Assembly (NCBI GenBank): GCA_963921825.1
Contig: OY997588.1
Coordinates: 53,390,803-53,454,802, forward strand
Direction of reading: 5' to 3'
DNA: 64,000 nucleotides
Source: Erodium maritimum
Lineage: Eukaryota; Streptophyta; Magnoliopsida; Geraniales; Geraniaceae
Part shown: one piece after another, positions 41,195-52,270 of the stretch
Layout: the number at the start of each line of letters is the position of its first letter
How positions within the stretch are numbered: position 1 is the first letter of the stretch
Notes under the pieces: model-generated
The model's input: the letters and a program-made list of their open reading frames with translations, nothing else
What the model was told of the DNA's origin: nothing
Database searches by the model: none
Translations under genes and position numbers: made by a program

Positions 41195-43190
41195 TCCTTT
41201 TTTTTACTAGAGAGAAACATATATATTAATGAAATGTAAAGTATAAAGCAGAGAACTCTAAACCCAAAAATGTACAGCGAAAAAAGTAAACAACAAAAGC
41301 AACATCACAAGAGAAAGCACTCAGGTGACTCAACGGGGCTAGAAACTGTGTAACTATAGTGAGGACTCAATGTCGCCTCAATCTTTCTAAAGCCCTCTTG
41401 TGAGCTTTCCGTGACCCTTGAGCTTGCCGTGAACCTAGCCACGGTGTGAGTAATACTATCCCCCGTGCGACCAATAATCAGGGACGAGGAAATGCCGAAA
41501 AGACATCCGGTTGAGGGAGGTCACCACCAAAATTAACTTGGAGCGACGGTGGGGGCCAAATTGAGAGTAGAACCAACACACCTTCAAGACCCTCATACAC
41601 GTCCAAGGATGAAGCCGTGTTTGATTTTGTGGCGTCCGAAACTTGATTTGTACACTTGTCTGAGTTGTTTTCTTTAGCACCTAGATATCCCTCAGTAACA
41701 AGCGAAACAACATCCCTAGAGATAACTTGCTCAATCGGAAAAAAAGGGACGAATACCTATTGTAACAAGAAGGAGAAGGGTGGTATGACTCCCTCTAGAG
41801 GCAAGATCTAAGGGGCCACTCATCCTGGAAGGCTTGATCCACAAATCATCTATCTTTGACTGAGGGAGGTAAGGTAAGGTATCCACCACAACAAGCTTAA
41901 GAAGCACGTTAACATAGAAGCCCAGGCTCCTAGCGGGGATCACCCTACTACCAATAGTGACATCCAATACATGAACAAGAGCCAAGGCCCTAGACATTTG
42001 GGTTACCAAATATGAGCAAGGGTGAATGGAAACCAATGAACCTAGCTTCCCCGCAATCTCTACTATGGAGTCCTGATTCCATCACACAAAATGAAGGCGA
42101 TGATGTCCGCCTAATAAAGCCGACCTCAGAAAAAATCCGTTGTGTACACTCTAAGAAAGAAAAGAAGCAACAACACACCACCTTCCAATCTTCAGGAAAA
42201 ATGGTTGTCTAAAAAACCTGGTCCTCGTAAGAAACGACAAAGGCGCGCTTTCCTAAGTCGATGAGGACCACCCCGAGATCCATGCCAACCTAAGGCTCGT
42301 ACTGACATGTTTACGAAGACAGAAGTGCTAGCGATGCGAATCACATTGAACACATGCATCTTCTCAAATCGCAAAGCCAACGACAGTATGCACGAGTCCG
42401 AACGGGGGTGAGCAGAAGAAACTACTCTAGGGGGTCACCTCGATGTCAGCTCTAGGGACTTAGTTGTCGCAATGGATGAAGCAACCACAAAAACTGACTC
42501 CAAAAGTTTCCTTCCCTTTTCAACGCGGATCCTCCTGTCCCCGAATTGAGATCCATGTAAAAAAGATTCTACAGCACGAGCCTCATCATCTAAATTGGTG
42601 AAATACACAAAGGCGTAACAATTACCTTTATTAGTAAGTTTAGAGCTCACGTCAACAACATTGACTATCCCAAAGGGAGAACAAAAATACTAATGTTTGA
42701 TTGTAATGGAGTTGGGAAAATTGGAAAGGAACACCGAAAAATCCTTATTCAGAAGCTCAATTGGTTGGGCATTCGTTCCCTTCTGTTTTTGATCAATCTA
42801 ATCCCCAACTACATCCACCAAAGTATGTGGCAAAGAGATTATAGAATCGTATGTAGGCTTCCGAGAAACAAAACCTCGATAGGTAGCAGTAGTACTCGGT
42901 GCAACTGGATGAGTAGAGACAGTAGCTAGAACAATCAATTGAGCAGAAGGATTGGCAGCCGAGTCTTTAGAAGCAGTAGCAGACGAGGGAGGTGTGACTG
43001 AGAGTGCCAGAAATTGTTGTACAACACTGCGAGTTGGGGGAAAATCCACCGTGGTGGCCGGGAGCAGGGGAGTAGAGAAGGAGTACTTTCCAAAAGAAGG
43101 TCTTGCCAACCGGCCTGAGGAAGTTGAGGGGTCACGAGAACATCGAAGCCCATCTGAGTTTCGTCTTCGCCGCGACTTCGGATAAATCTG
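41195..43190 (-). pseudogene. ORF1-only LINE relic with RRM domain
   Basis: On the minus strand at about 42690-42510 the translation gives YFCSPFGIVNVVDVSSKLTN, then KGNCYAFVYFTNLDDEARAV, then RRIRVEKGRK. This is a well-preserved RRM of the kind found at the N-terminus of plant L1 ORF1 proteins. Downstream frames (42380-41731) keep fragments of the following ORF1 region. The copy ends at an A-tract (T-run at 41198-41205 on the plus strand) after a leader-like tail. No endonuclease or reverse transcriptase is present. The 5' limit is approximate. Confidence 0.65.
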
Positions 43191-44429
43191 TGACCACTAT
43201 GACCAGCCCGTCTAGCTGAGACTCAGGCGAGGCCATCCTTTTAGCTGACGAACTCCACCTAGATAGATTCCGGTTGAGTAGACGATCGAGCCTTATTGCG
43301 AACTCCAACAATAAGGGTTTTTCTTCTCTAGAGGACGAGGTCCAATCCTTGGAGCTTGATCTGTAGCTACGTAGATCATCATAGTTCTAGTGCCTCCAAT
43401 CGCTCTTTAGAACAACCCCCTTCTCTGTGTATTGTCGCCGACAACGCACCATAATAGAAAGGGAAAAGGAAGTGAGAACAACCATACCCAGCGCGTGTAG
43501 CGCGTACCATCAATCATTCTCGTAAATTGGCGTGTCATACCTAATACATTCAATTGATAGAAGCAACACGATTGCTTAAGAAAATCAGTTCGAGATCGTG
43601 CAATAATAACTGAAATTAGAAGGGTTGCGAAGAAGAGGAATGTGTTCGAATAAATATTGTTAGCTGTTGAAATTTATAAAGAATTACTGGAAAAGGGAAG
43701 AATTAATTTTAAAAGAAAAAGAGTTAAAAGAAAAAACAGAATAAAAAATATTTAAAAAAAATTAATATAGTGAATTTTAAAAGAAAATACAGTTAAGAAT
43801 AAAAAATTAATTATTAAAAAATTATTATAATTAGTGAAAAAAGAGATTAAAGAAATAAAAATATATTAACAAAAAAACTTAATGAGATATTTTGAAAATT
43901 TGAGGTTAATTTGGACATTTTGTAGTTTTTAAGTTTTACTGAACCAATAATATGGTTTTAAAAATCCGATGGTTAGCGAGTGAGGGGTATTTTAGACTTT
44001 TACGTCTTTTTGATGGAAAATTAATGGCGTTAAAATGAAGTGAAAAAAAAACAAGTTAACGTACTATAATCAACTTTTTTTTTTAGTTCGGGGGTAATAT
44101 GAAAAAGATGTATAGCGAAGCGAAATTATGTGTAATTTTTCTTAAATAATAAGTGGCAAAAAAATGATTACCTCTTATACATTTTTACAATTACTCTTTG
44201 AATCTATATTAAATTGACATTTTTCCAACTAAACTGTCACCACATGAAATCCAACAATTACAAAAACAAAATCTAACAATATAATTAAAACAAGAGGAAA
44301 CTCCATGTCACCATGTTGTACTATGGTCAAACATCGATTCATAACCCACATCTATAAAAATTGTCATATAGTACCAATTTTGAAAATCTAATTATCATAT
44401 AGTAACAAGTTTCAAAAACTAATTATCAA
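43191..44429. other. AT-rich intergenic stretch
   Basis: No open frame with recognisable content was seen. Around 43900-44110 the sequence resembles one arm of a foldback element (GAGGGGTATTTTAGACTTTT, TTAATGGCGTTAAAATGAAG), but the partner arm was not found. Confidence 0.4.
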
Positions 44430-45270
44430 AAACCAACAAATGGTGTTAAAGTTAACTGTTTTGGTCAAATAATGAGCACATGCATCTCACATGACTGTTT
44501 TGTGAATAGTGAAAAGACATTTACACCCTTTTTATTTTTGGCTCAAAACCCTTGCTTTGTCTACCCATTTCAGCCTCTCTCTCAAGTCTCTCACGTCTCT
44601 CTCTCTCTCTCTCTCCGGGAAAGCTGACTCGTCGGAACTGCCACGCCGCCGGGAACTGCCACGCCTTCGGGAACCAAGAATTAAAGATGATCGAACAAAC
44701 ACTAGTAAGATTGTTTCTTTCACCTCAACAACTCTGAAACTGTAAAATAGTTTAGCTTCGATATTGTGGAATTCATCTCCTTTCAAAATACTTACATGAT
44801 GTTGTTTAGGAATCCTCAAATTCTAGGGTTTATCAGCTGAAAATCACCAAATTCAATTGTTCTCGAGCTAAGAATTCCCAAATTCTAGGGTTTGTTGAAA
44901 AATCCAAAAATTCTAGGGTTTATCAACTAAAAATCCCCAATTTTTAGGGTTTATCAACTGAAAATCCCCAAATTTTAGGATTTGTTTAAAGTCCCCAAAT
45001 TCTAGGGTTTATGAGCTGAAAATCCCCAAAATGCCTGCACAAGAAATGAGGTATGTTAATACGCCAAAATTCTTATTCTTGTCGTTTAAGTCATATTATT
45101 ATTCTTGTCGTTGAACTTTAATAGGCCAGTGTCGTTGGTGAACTGATTATGTATTTGGGTTTTTAGCTCTGTTTGGATTAATATTTGGGTATTTGTCCTT
45201 CATTAATATTTGGGTTTGTCTGATAATTTGTTAACTCTCTGCACTACTCATTATCGTTTAACATGTACAG

Positions 45271-45421
45271 AGGGGATTCAGGTGTCTATACAGTGAAGTA
45301 CTGTGAGCTGGAGCTACAGGACTTGGACATAAGAACCTACATGACTCCAAGCGATGTCGCACTATACCAGAACAAATTCTGTATAAATGTAGCGTTGTCT
45401 TTCAACCGTCTCATAGATTAG
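45271..45421 (+). pseudogene. C-terminal exon of a Ulp1 (C48) protease, MULE-associated
   Basis: After an acceptor-like TGTACAG the frame reads GDSGVYTVKYCELELQDLDI, then a PSDVALYQNKFCINVAL tail and TAG. Ulp1-family proteases end with a GDCGV-type catalytic cysteine motif followed by this helix pattern. Here the cysteine position holds serine, so the fragment would be inactive as a cysteine protease. Plant Mutator-like elements often carry such Ulp1-like genes. No upstream His/Asp exons were recognised. Confidence 0.55.
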
Positions 45422-45639
45422 CAGTCCTATAGAATGTCTTAGAAACTGTGTATGGTTTTGGATAATGTTTGGGTATGGTTTTGGATACGAACTTGTTATT
45501 CAATGTCCCCAAAATGATGTTATAGAATGTTTTGGAGAATACTTAATGTTTGCTCTTTTTTTGAACCTGAACTTGTTACAGAGGAGAATGTTGTTATAAA
45601 TTGCTATGTGTGAACCTGTAAGCATGTTTAAAAAAAAGA

Positions 45640-46090
45640 CATATTTCCAAGATCTCAGACTTAGTTCCAAGATCTCAGACTTAGTTCCAAGATCTCATAA
45701 CTTATTCCAAGATCTCAGAAACAATTACAAGATCATAGAAACAGTTCCAAGCTCTCATAAATAATTCCAAGCTTAAAATGGAATATATATAAATATCTTT
45801 TGGGTTTGATATAAATTCATGACATGTTTAGAAATTTTGGTGTTTGGAAACCTTTTGTGGAATATATATCAAGATCACGTTATTGTTTGGTATTAATTCA
45901 TGACATGTGTTAGAAACAAAAGTTTAAATGTACACAAAACAGTTGAATAAGAACAGAACCTATTCCAAGATCTCAGACATATTTCCAAGATCTCAGACTT
46001 AGTTCCAAGATCTCAGAATTAAGTCCAACATCTCATAAACAATTACAAGATCATAGAAACAGTTCCAAGCTTAAAATGGAAGATAAGGTG
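45640..46090. repeat. Short direct repeats (CCAAGATCTCAGA units)
   Basis: Units such as TTCCAAGATCTCAGACTTAG recur at 45647-45780 and again at 45960-46075, with spacing near 20 bp. Related inverted copies (GAGATCTTGGACTTATGTCT) occur at 48628-48735. Confidence 0.8.
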
Positions 46091-46276
46091 AACAAACAAT
46101 GCTGAAAATGCTGAAAAGTTCCAAGCTTAACATGAAATCATTTCATTTCATTTCATTTCAATGCTGAAAATGTTAAACCCTATAACAAAATGCTGAAACA
46201 AATCATTTCATTTCAATTCATTTGAAAGTCACTGTTTTTGTACACAATGTTCCTAATCTTGCAACAACCCTATTTC

Positions 46277-46902
46277 TCCTTTGCATTTCCTAGAGAATCC
46301 TTGCTTGTTTCAGCCATGTTTCTTTAGTGGCTACTTCACCAGTAGCTGCAATATCAACTACAACACTATATCAACTACTTCATCATGTTCCTTCAGCCAT
46401 GTTTCATGTTCTGCTTCACTATCTTCATTGGCTGCTCCATCACCTTTCTCTCCTTCTCAATTTTTTTCATGTACAAAACCATCGTCCTCCTGATCAGATC
46501 CTTCATCCTCATAACCTTCTTCAACAGATTCTTCACTAGAGGAACTTACAGAATATTCAACTTCTTCAGCAATTATTTCCTCTGTTTCATCTCCCAACAA
46601 CTCATTGTCCACAAGTTCTTCATCCAAAATATAATCAAAGTCCTCATCTGAGGGTTCATCCACTAACCTCAAGTCTCATATCTGATCATGAGGACGATGG
46701 TTTTGTACATGAAAAAAATGGAGAAGGAGAGAAAGGTGATGGAGCAACCAATGAAGATAGTGAAGCAGAACATGAAACATGGATGAAGGAACTTGATGAA
46801 GTAGTTGATATAGTGTTGTAGTTGATATTGCAGCTACTAGTGAAGTAGCCACTAAAGAAACATGGCTGAAACAAGCAAGGATACTCGAGGAAATGCAAAG
46901 GA
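46277..46902. repeat. Palindrome with 222-bp arms
   Basis: The arms at 46277-46498 and 46681-46902 are reverse complements with only scattered mismatches. They begin TCCTTTGCATTTCC and end GGAAATGCAAAGGA. The 182-bp loop is part of an acidic minus-strand open frame (LVDNELLGDETEEIIAEE), which continues into the left arm as GSDQEDDGFVHEKN. The right arm repeats that acidic coding piece in the opposite direction. This implies an inverted duplication of a coding segment. Confidence 0.9.
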
Positions 46903-46910
46903 CAAGCCTA

Positions 46911-48548
46911 GCCCTCTTCATCCTTGTCGCTCCGCCGTCCTTGGCCAGAGGACGTTGTTTCGGGTGTTGGCCCGCCTCGTTTCGTAGGCAAGGAGTGGAT
47001 CTACCCACCGGAAATGGTGTCGTCCCTCGTCGAGGCTCCGGTGTCCTTCAGATCTAGGGTTTCTCGATCTGTACATGTGGCTTCTTCTCTCCCTCGGGCG
47101 TTCCTCGCCACCGCCGGTGGCTTTCGCGGCCTTGGCCATGGAAGTTATGGGTGGGTTTCTTCTCACTTGTGCCTCTCCAGTCCTCCTTTTCCTCCATCTT
47201 CGCACTTTTTCCAACCCCTTCTCCTCCTTCTTTGCTTGACCGGGGTGAGGCTCAGATCTACAGGTGGGAGCTCCTTCCTCACCTTTTTGGGGTGAAGTTG
47301 AGCGTAGACCTGAGTCCCTTTGTTGTCTCCTTCTCCTGAATCGTTTGATTTCTTCTTGACCTCCCAGATCTAGTCGTTTTTTCCCTCAGATCTATAGGCC
47401 TGGCCCTCTTCATCCTTGTCGCTCCGTCGTCCTTGGCCGGAGGACGTTGTTTCGGGTGTTGGCCCGCCTCGTTTCGGCGGAAAGGAGTGATCTACCCACC
47501 GGAAACGGTGTCGTCCCTCGTCGAGGCTCTGGTGTCCTTCAGATCTAGGGTTTCTCGATATGTACATGTGGCTTCCTCTCTCCCTCGGGCGTTCCTCGCC
47601 ACCGCCGGTGGCTTTCGCGGCCTTGGCCGTGGAAGTTATGGGTGGGTTTCTTCTCACCTGTGCCTCTCCGGTCCTTCTCCTTTTCCTCCATCTTCGCACT
47701 TTTTGCAACCTCTTCTCCTCCTTCTTTACTTGACCGGGGTGAGGCTCAGATCTACAGGTGGGAGCTTCTTCCTCACCTTTTTGGGGTGAAGTTGAGCGTA
47801 GATCTGAGTCCCTTTGTTGTCTCCTTCTCCTGAATCGTTTGATTTCTTCTTGACTTCCTCATCCTCCTTGGTTCTCCGACTGTTTCCTCGGTGTGGGGAC
47901 TCGCTGATGTGTTTCTAGCGATTGTTTTGGTCTTTTGACCTGGTTTCGGAGTTCTGTGGGATGGCCCTGGCGTTCTGGAGTTCTGGGGTTCAGATTGGTG
48001 GTCAGGTTCTTCCTCGGCGTGTGACCCTTGTGCGATCTCCGTTCCAGCTGCAGTGGTGGTGTTGCCTTTCCCTTCGAGGTCGTCGTTTGGTGCTGGCCAT
48101 CGGTGAGATTGGTTCTTCACTGATCGGAGGCGGCGGATTCGGGATCTACACCTCGGGTCCAGAAGGGCAGACTCGAGTTAGCTTTTTTCGGAGGGCTTTG
48201 GGCGTGCTCGTTCCTGCTAGCGTTTGGAGGTTATCGGTTAGGTCGTTCAGTGTTTACAGGTTGTGGTGTTCGCTGTTTTTTTTAGTTTTCGTTTTGTTTT
48301 CGTTGTACTTAGTTTGCTTTAAGGGTGTAAAATCTACTTGGGAGAGAGTCCTACCCCTGCATGGGTACTTGTTGTGCTTTTAGTTATCAATTGAGGGTTT
48401 TAAGACCTTTGTTCACCCATTTCTTTGGGTTGTTTGGTTTGAGGTACCGGTGTGGTATTCTCGGGTTGTAATGGAGGGTTCATCCCTTGGGTCTGTTTTC
48501 GGTTTGAAAACCTTCCCCATCAATAAAACTTTGATGATCAAAAAAAAA
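46911..48548 (+). mobile_element. A-tailed element with tandem GC-rich 5' units
   Basis: A 492-bp unit (46911-47402) is repeated as 47403-about 47850 with high identity. Both copies begin GCCCTCTTCATCCTTGTCGC and contain GTTTCGGGTGTTGGCCCGCC. Unique sequence follows to a tail reading CCATCAATAAAACTTTGATG, then ATC plus an A9 run at 48541-48548, the form of plant LINE 3' ends. No endonuclease or reverse transcriptase is encoded. The plus-strand frame at 47922-48383 is not recognisable. The best reading is a LINE-derived non-autonomous element whose 5' region is tandemly duplicated. Confidence 0.55.
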
Positions 48549-49560
48549 TTATTATGAGTCTCACAATTAGTATATAATATACATCAACATCATGAACTAA
48601 TATGATTTGGAATTATTTCTGAGATCTTGGACTTATGTCTGAGATCTCAGGATTATGTCTCATATTTTGGAATTATTTATGGGATCTCAGTTGAGATCTT
48701 GGACTTCATTTTGAGATCTTGGAATTATTTATGCATCAAAGGTTTGATTTACAAGCAAAACCATCTTTTCCACAACCTCAATGTTTGATTTACAACCAAA
48801 ACCAATTATTGCTGCACCAAGGTTTGTGAAAGCTGATTTACAAGCCTTGAAGGATGCATACCAGCCACCCTACAGATGGCAACAACATTGCAGAGAGTAT
48901 GAACCATATGAACAACATTCAAACAACATTCATGGAAAATTCAAACAACATTCAAAACAACATGGCAAGTTCATGGAAAATTCAAACAACATGGCTAGCT
49001 AATGAAGCAATTTCAGTACAACTAATTTCCCCAATCAATTCAACCCTTAACAGAATTCAAACAACAGTTCATGAAGCAAATTCATGAAGCAAACCTAATT
49101 AAGAAACCCCAAAATCAGGTCGAACTCACACTGGATGAATCAGAGCGCTTATCTCTGGATGAATCGGAGCAACAAAAGTTGATCAAGAGCTGCTCCACAG
49201 AAATCGATCAATTGCTCCACAGAGCGCTGCGACTCTGGCGTCGTTCGCAGAAGAAGATGGTCCGAAGATGATGGTCCGATTATGAAGGTCTCGACGAAGA
49301 AAGTGAAGACTGAAGATGATGGTCGGATTTCGACAATGAAATTGAAGAGAGAAGACATGTACGAACCAAAAATCTGAATCATATTGAACCATTGAACAAA
49401 AAAAATTGAAGGCAAAATAGAACTTTCACATTTAACTTTAACGTCCATTGCCCGTATTGTGTGGAATAGAAATTAAGTTTTGGTCAAAGTTGCTAGGATT
49501 TGAGAATTTCTAATAGTTTGGAGGTAGGACTTGGACTAACCCCTTAAAACAAACGTCAAG

Positions 49561-49737
49561 TTGAAGAATAATTCAGGTCATTTTTCAATTTATGATGTTC
49601 ACATTATTCTCTGTGGATAAAAATAAAAACAATCAAATGTTCCATTCAAAGGCATAACAACTGATATGTATTAGTTATGAAGAGAGATCACAGATGTACA
49701 ACGTAGGATAAACAGTGATTCAGGTACAAGAAGTAAG
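49561..49737. other. 3' flank of the DnaJ-type gene
   Basis: AT-rich sequence immediately 3' of the minus-strand stop at 49738. It probably holds the 3' untranslated region. Confidence 0.4.
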
Positions 49738-52270
49738 TCACTCGTGGTCAGTATTCAACGATTCTGGATTCAGCAACTCTGGATTTACAAACAGATCTGC
49801 TGTAGAATGAGGCCCTATGTTCCTATAATTGTGAGCTCGGGAATCATCTTCGGACATGTCATGGAATCCCATAACCAACCGACGCTCTCCCGTCCCAAGG
49901 CAACGGTTGCAGTACTTGAGACCGCTTCCACCACAAGTTTTGCACCTGAAAACAATTGAAAAAATGTCATGTACAATACACATTTTAATTTGTGACACAT
50001 TACAAGATGGGATAACTGTAAAAAAGAACCCCAATGTATTCACTTTTTGCAATTAGTAACCCTCTTAGATAGTTGTAAAAAAAGTGTCGTGAACTTGTTT
50101 TTTTATTGCACTTTATATAAACTTGTTTCAAAATGACAGTTTTACCCTTAGAAATTTAAATTTTCAAAATAATAATTAAACAAAAAATCCAAATTTTCAT
50201 ATCCCTTAAATTATTACTCTTTCTATGGTACAGAGAGGAAGAAAATTTGGATATTTTGTGTCTAAATTGTAAAGGGTAACTTGTCATTTTTATACAACTT
50301 GCAAGAAAGACAAATTCAAGGTACTTTTTTGCAATTAAAGAGGCTACAAGTTGCAAAAAGTGAATATGTCAGGGTACTTTTTTGCGGTTATCCCTTAGAG
50401 GATTGACCTTACCATCTTGGCCATTCACCTCGGGGAAGCATAGCTGAATTTATGCAGTTTGTCCTGCCTGTTACACTAAAACATGAACATTAGACAAGAG
50501 GGAAAACAAAGCCAGCTGTGAGAGAAGGTAAAAAAAAAAGTAACTTGGCGCCTAACAACACTTTTTATGAGTTAGAGTTTAAATGTGTCAGGCTCATTGT
50601 AACCATTATTTTTGTACAACTTATGGATCTATTAAACCAAACAATGAAAATATAAACTGAAGTGCAAAACATGGTATTATATTTTTGTCAGCCAAAACAA
50701 AAAGAAAGGAGAGGGAGACGAAAAGCCACAATATTGTTGTGTATATTGTTATTCATGACAAACAATAGTGTAGTGCTACTATCACATTTATGACATACAA
50801 TGTTGCGGCGTTATGTTATGCAAACAATATTCATGCTACCATGTTAGCCCAACTCTTAACTGTGGCACATTTTACCACACTTCCATAACCAGAGAGAGAG
50901 AGAGTGTGAGACCTTCTCCTTCACATTCATAACAATCAACCTTTCCGCTTCCTTTGCAGGAGACACAAGGGGGCTCTGGCTTCTTTTTAACTTCTCTCCT
51001 AACATTTGACTGCAGTGAACATAATATGCCAGAAAAGATTACTAGCAGAAAATAATAGACCACTGATTTGCGGACAACCTTCCTTCCAAGTATATTAGGT
51101 AAATGAATTGGTTTTAGTTTTCTGACACAAAGAAAAAGTAATTGCCTCATCCATAACATAACATTAAGAACAATGCCTCAAAAAGTAACACTATAGTTTT
51201 GGCTATCACATATATCTCTCTTGTTTCATTCTCACTTAACAACCTTAAAGCTACTTTGCTCCTTTGGGAACAATGATTAACAGGAAAAGTTAAGGTTTTA
51301 CAATACACACAGACAATTTGTGACTCGGACGTCAAGTCACAGCATTTTGAAGAATGAATGATCTCGGCTTGGATTTTGAGTAATAGTATCAGCTTAAACA
51401 GTTTGTAAAAACTATGTAACTATGACTAAAAAGAGATTCATGATCTCAGCAGAGGCGGAGATTAAGGTCTGAAAAAAGATCAATTGGATAAGCATCAGGA
51501 AGAATGAAGATGACTGCAACAGGTTTCAGTTTCCAGACTAGTAAACAAAATGTTGGTGCCAAACAAAAGAGTTTTTCAATTTCTAATGTCTCGAATTACC
51601 ATTGGCTTACAGAATGAGATCACAAACTATATACAATTTTGCTTAATTTGGTTACCTGGTAAGAGATTTACATTCCCAAACTATCAAAAGTTGAAAACTT
51701 TTCCACTAAGGATCATTGGGTTGGAAAAAAATGAAATAAACAATAGAGCAGCTGAACCATTCACCAAATTATCACATCAATGGGCATTTTAGATGGAACC
51801 AGCAACACAATCCAAATCATATTCTATAGACATTACATAAATGAAATAACAAAATTGTCCTCACATCACTCCAGATGAAGCTTCTGGTTCACACAAATTT
51901 GACAACTAGAACTACAAATTTCTATCTACATGAACTCAAAAGTCAAATTACAAAGCCCTTTTCTGGGTTTTTACAAATTTCTATCTACATGAACTCAAAA
52001 GTCAAATTACAAAGCCCTTTTGAACATAATAACTTCAAAGAGGGTTTTTGCAGTCATCCCATTAATAATAACTTTCCCACGTTTTCTGGGCATCGAAGCA
52101 TCAAGAGAAAGAAAGAGAGAAATTACCTCAGTTCTGACAATCAAAGAAGGCTTTGTCATCGTAAGACGAGGGAAAAAAGAGTGATGATTCGGCGGAACAT
52201 AAGGGATTCCGTTGGAATTTTGGGCTTCCGATCGCACGCGTAGCAGAAGACAGCAACTTCTAACTGCCAT
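49738..52270 (-). CDS. BSD2-like DnaJ-type zinc-finger protein, probably plastid
   Basis: Four minus-strand exons are 52270-52127, 51009-50913, 50467-50413 and 49945-49738. Their GT-AG introns join in frame to 167 codons plus TGA. The N-terminus (MAVRSCCLLLRVRSEAQNSN) is rich in Ser/Arg with few acids, like an organelle transit peptide. The core has four CxxCxGxG motifs: CVSCKGSG, CYECEGEG, CKTCGGSG and CNRCLGTG. This is the full DnaJ cysteine-rich zinc-binding domain without a J domain, as in plant BSD2-type chaperones. Such proteins assist folding or assembly of chloroplast proteins, and the client of this one is not known. The C-terminus (PELLNPESLNTDHE) is acidic. An upstream in-frame ATG exists at 52294, but 52270 gives the more usual transit peptide start. 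Intron 3 carries a foldback MITE. A Harbinger relic begins about 200 bp upstream of the start. Confidence 0.9.
50009..50394. repeat. Foldback MITE in intron 3 of the DnaJ-type gene
   Basis: The left end GGGATAACTGTAAAAAAGAA, followed by CCCCAATGTATTCACTTTTT, mirrors the right end, which has AAAAAGTGAATATGTCAGGG, then TACTTTTTTGCGGTTATCCC. The centre is AT-rich with further short inverted pieces. It is non-coding. Confidence 0.85.
51914..52028. repeat. 59-bp tandem duplication in intron 1 of the DnaJ-type gene
   Basis: ACAAATTTCTATCTACATGA, followed by ACTCAAAAGTCAAATTACAA and AGCCCTTTT, occurs twice without change, starting at 51914 and 51973. Confidence 0.9.

Larger units (their letters stand above)
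44430..49560. mobile_element. Composite Mutator-like region
   Basis: Several parts suggest a decayed MULE into which another element jumped. A Ulp1-protease exon lies at 45271-45421. GATCTCAGACTTAGTTCCAA-type repeats at 45640-46090 have inverted counterparts at 48600-48740. An acidic open frame lies at 46672-46457. A LINE-like unit with an A-tail occupies 46911-48548. The possible outer inverted ends share GGTGTTAAAGTTAA (44442) and TTAACTTTAACGTCCA (49434). No transposase catalytic domain was recognised and no 9-bp duplication was verified, so the boundaries and class are inference. Confidence 0.4.

Noticed and set aside
44561..44625. CTCTCT tract considered as a promoter element
   Set aside because: It is a plain CT-type simple repeat with no adjacent gene start that could be supported.
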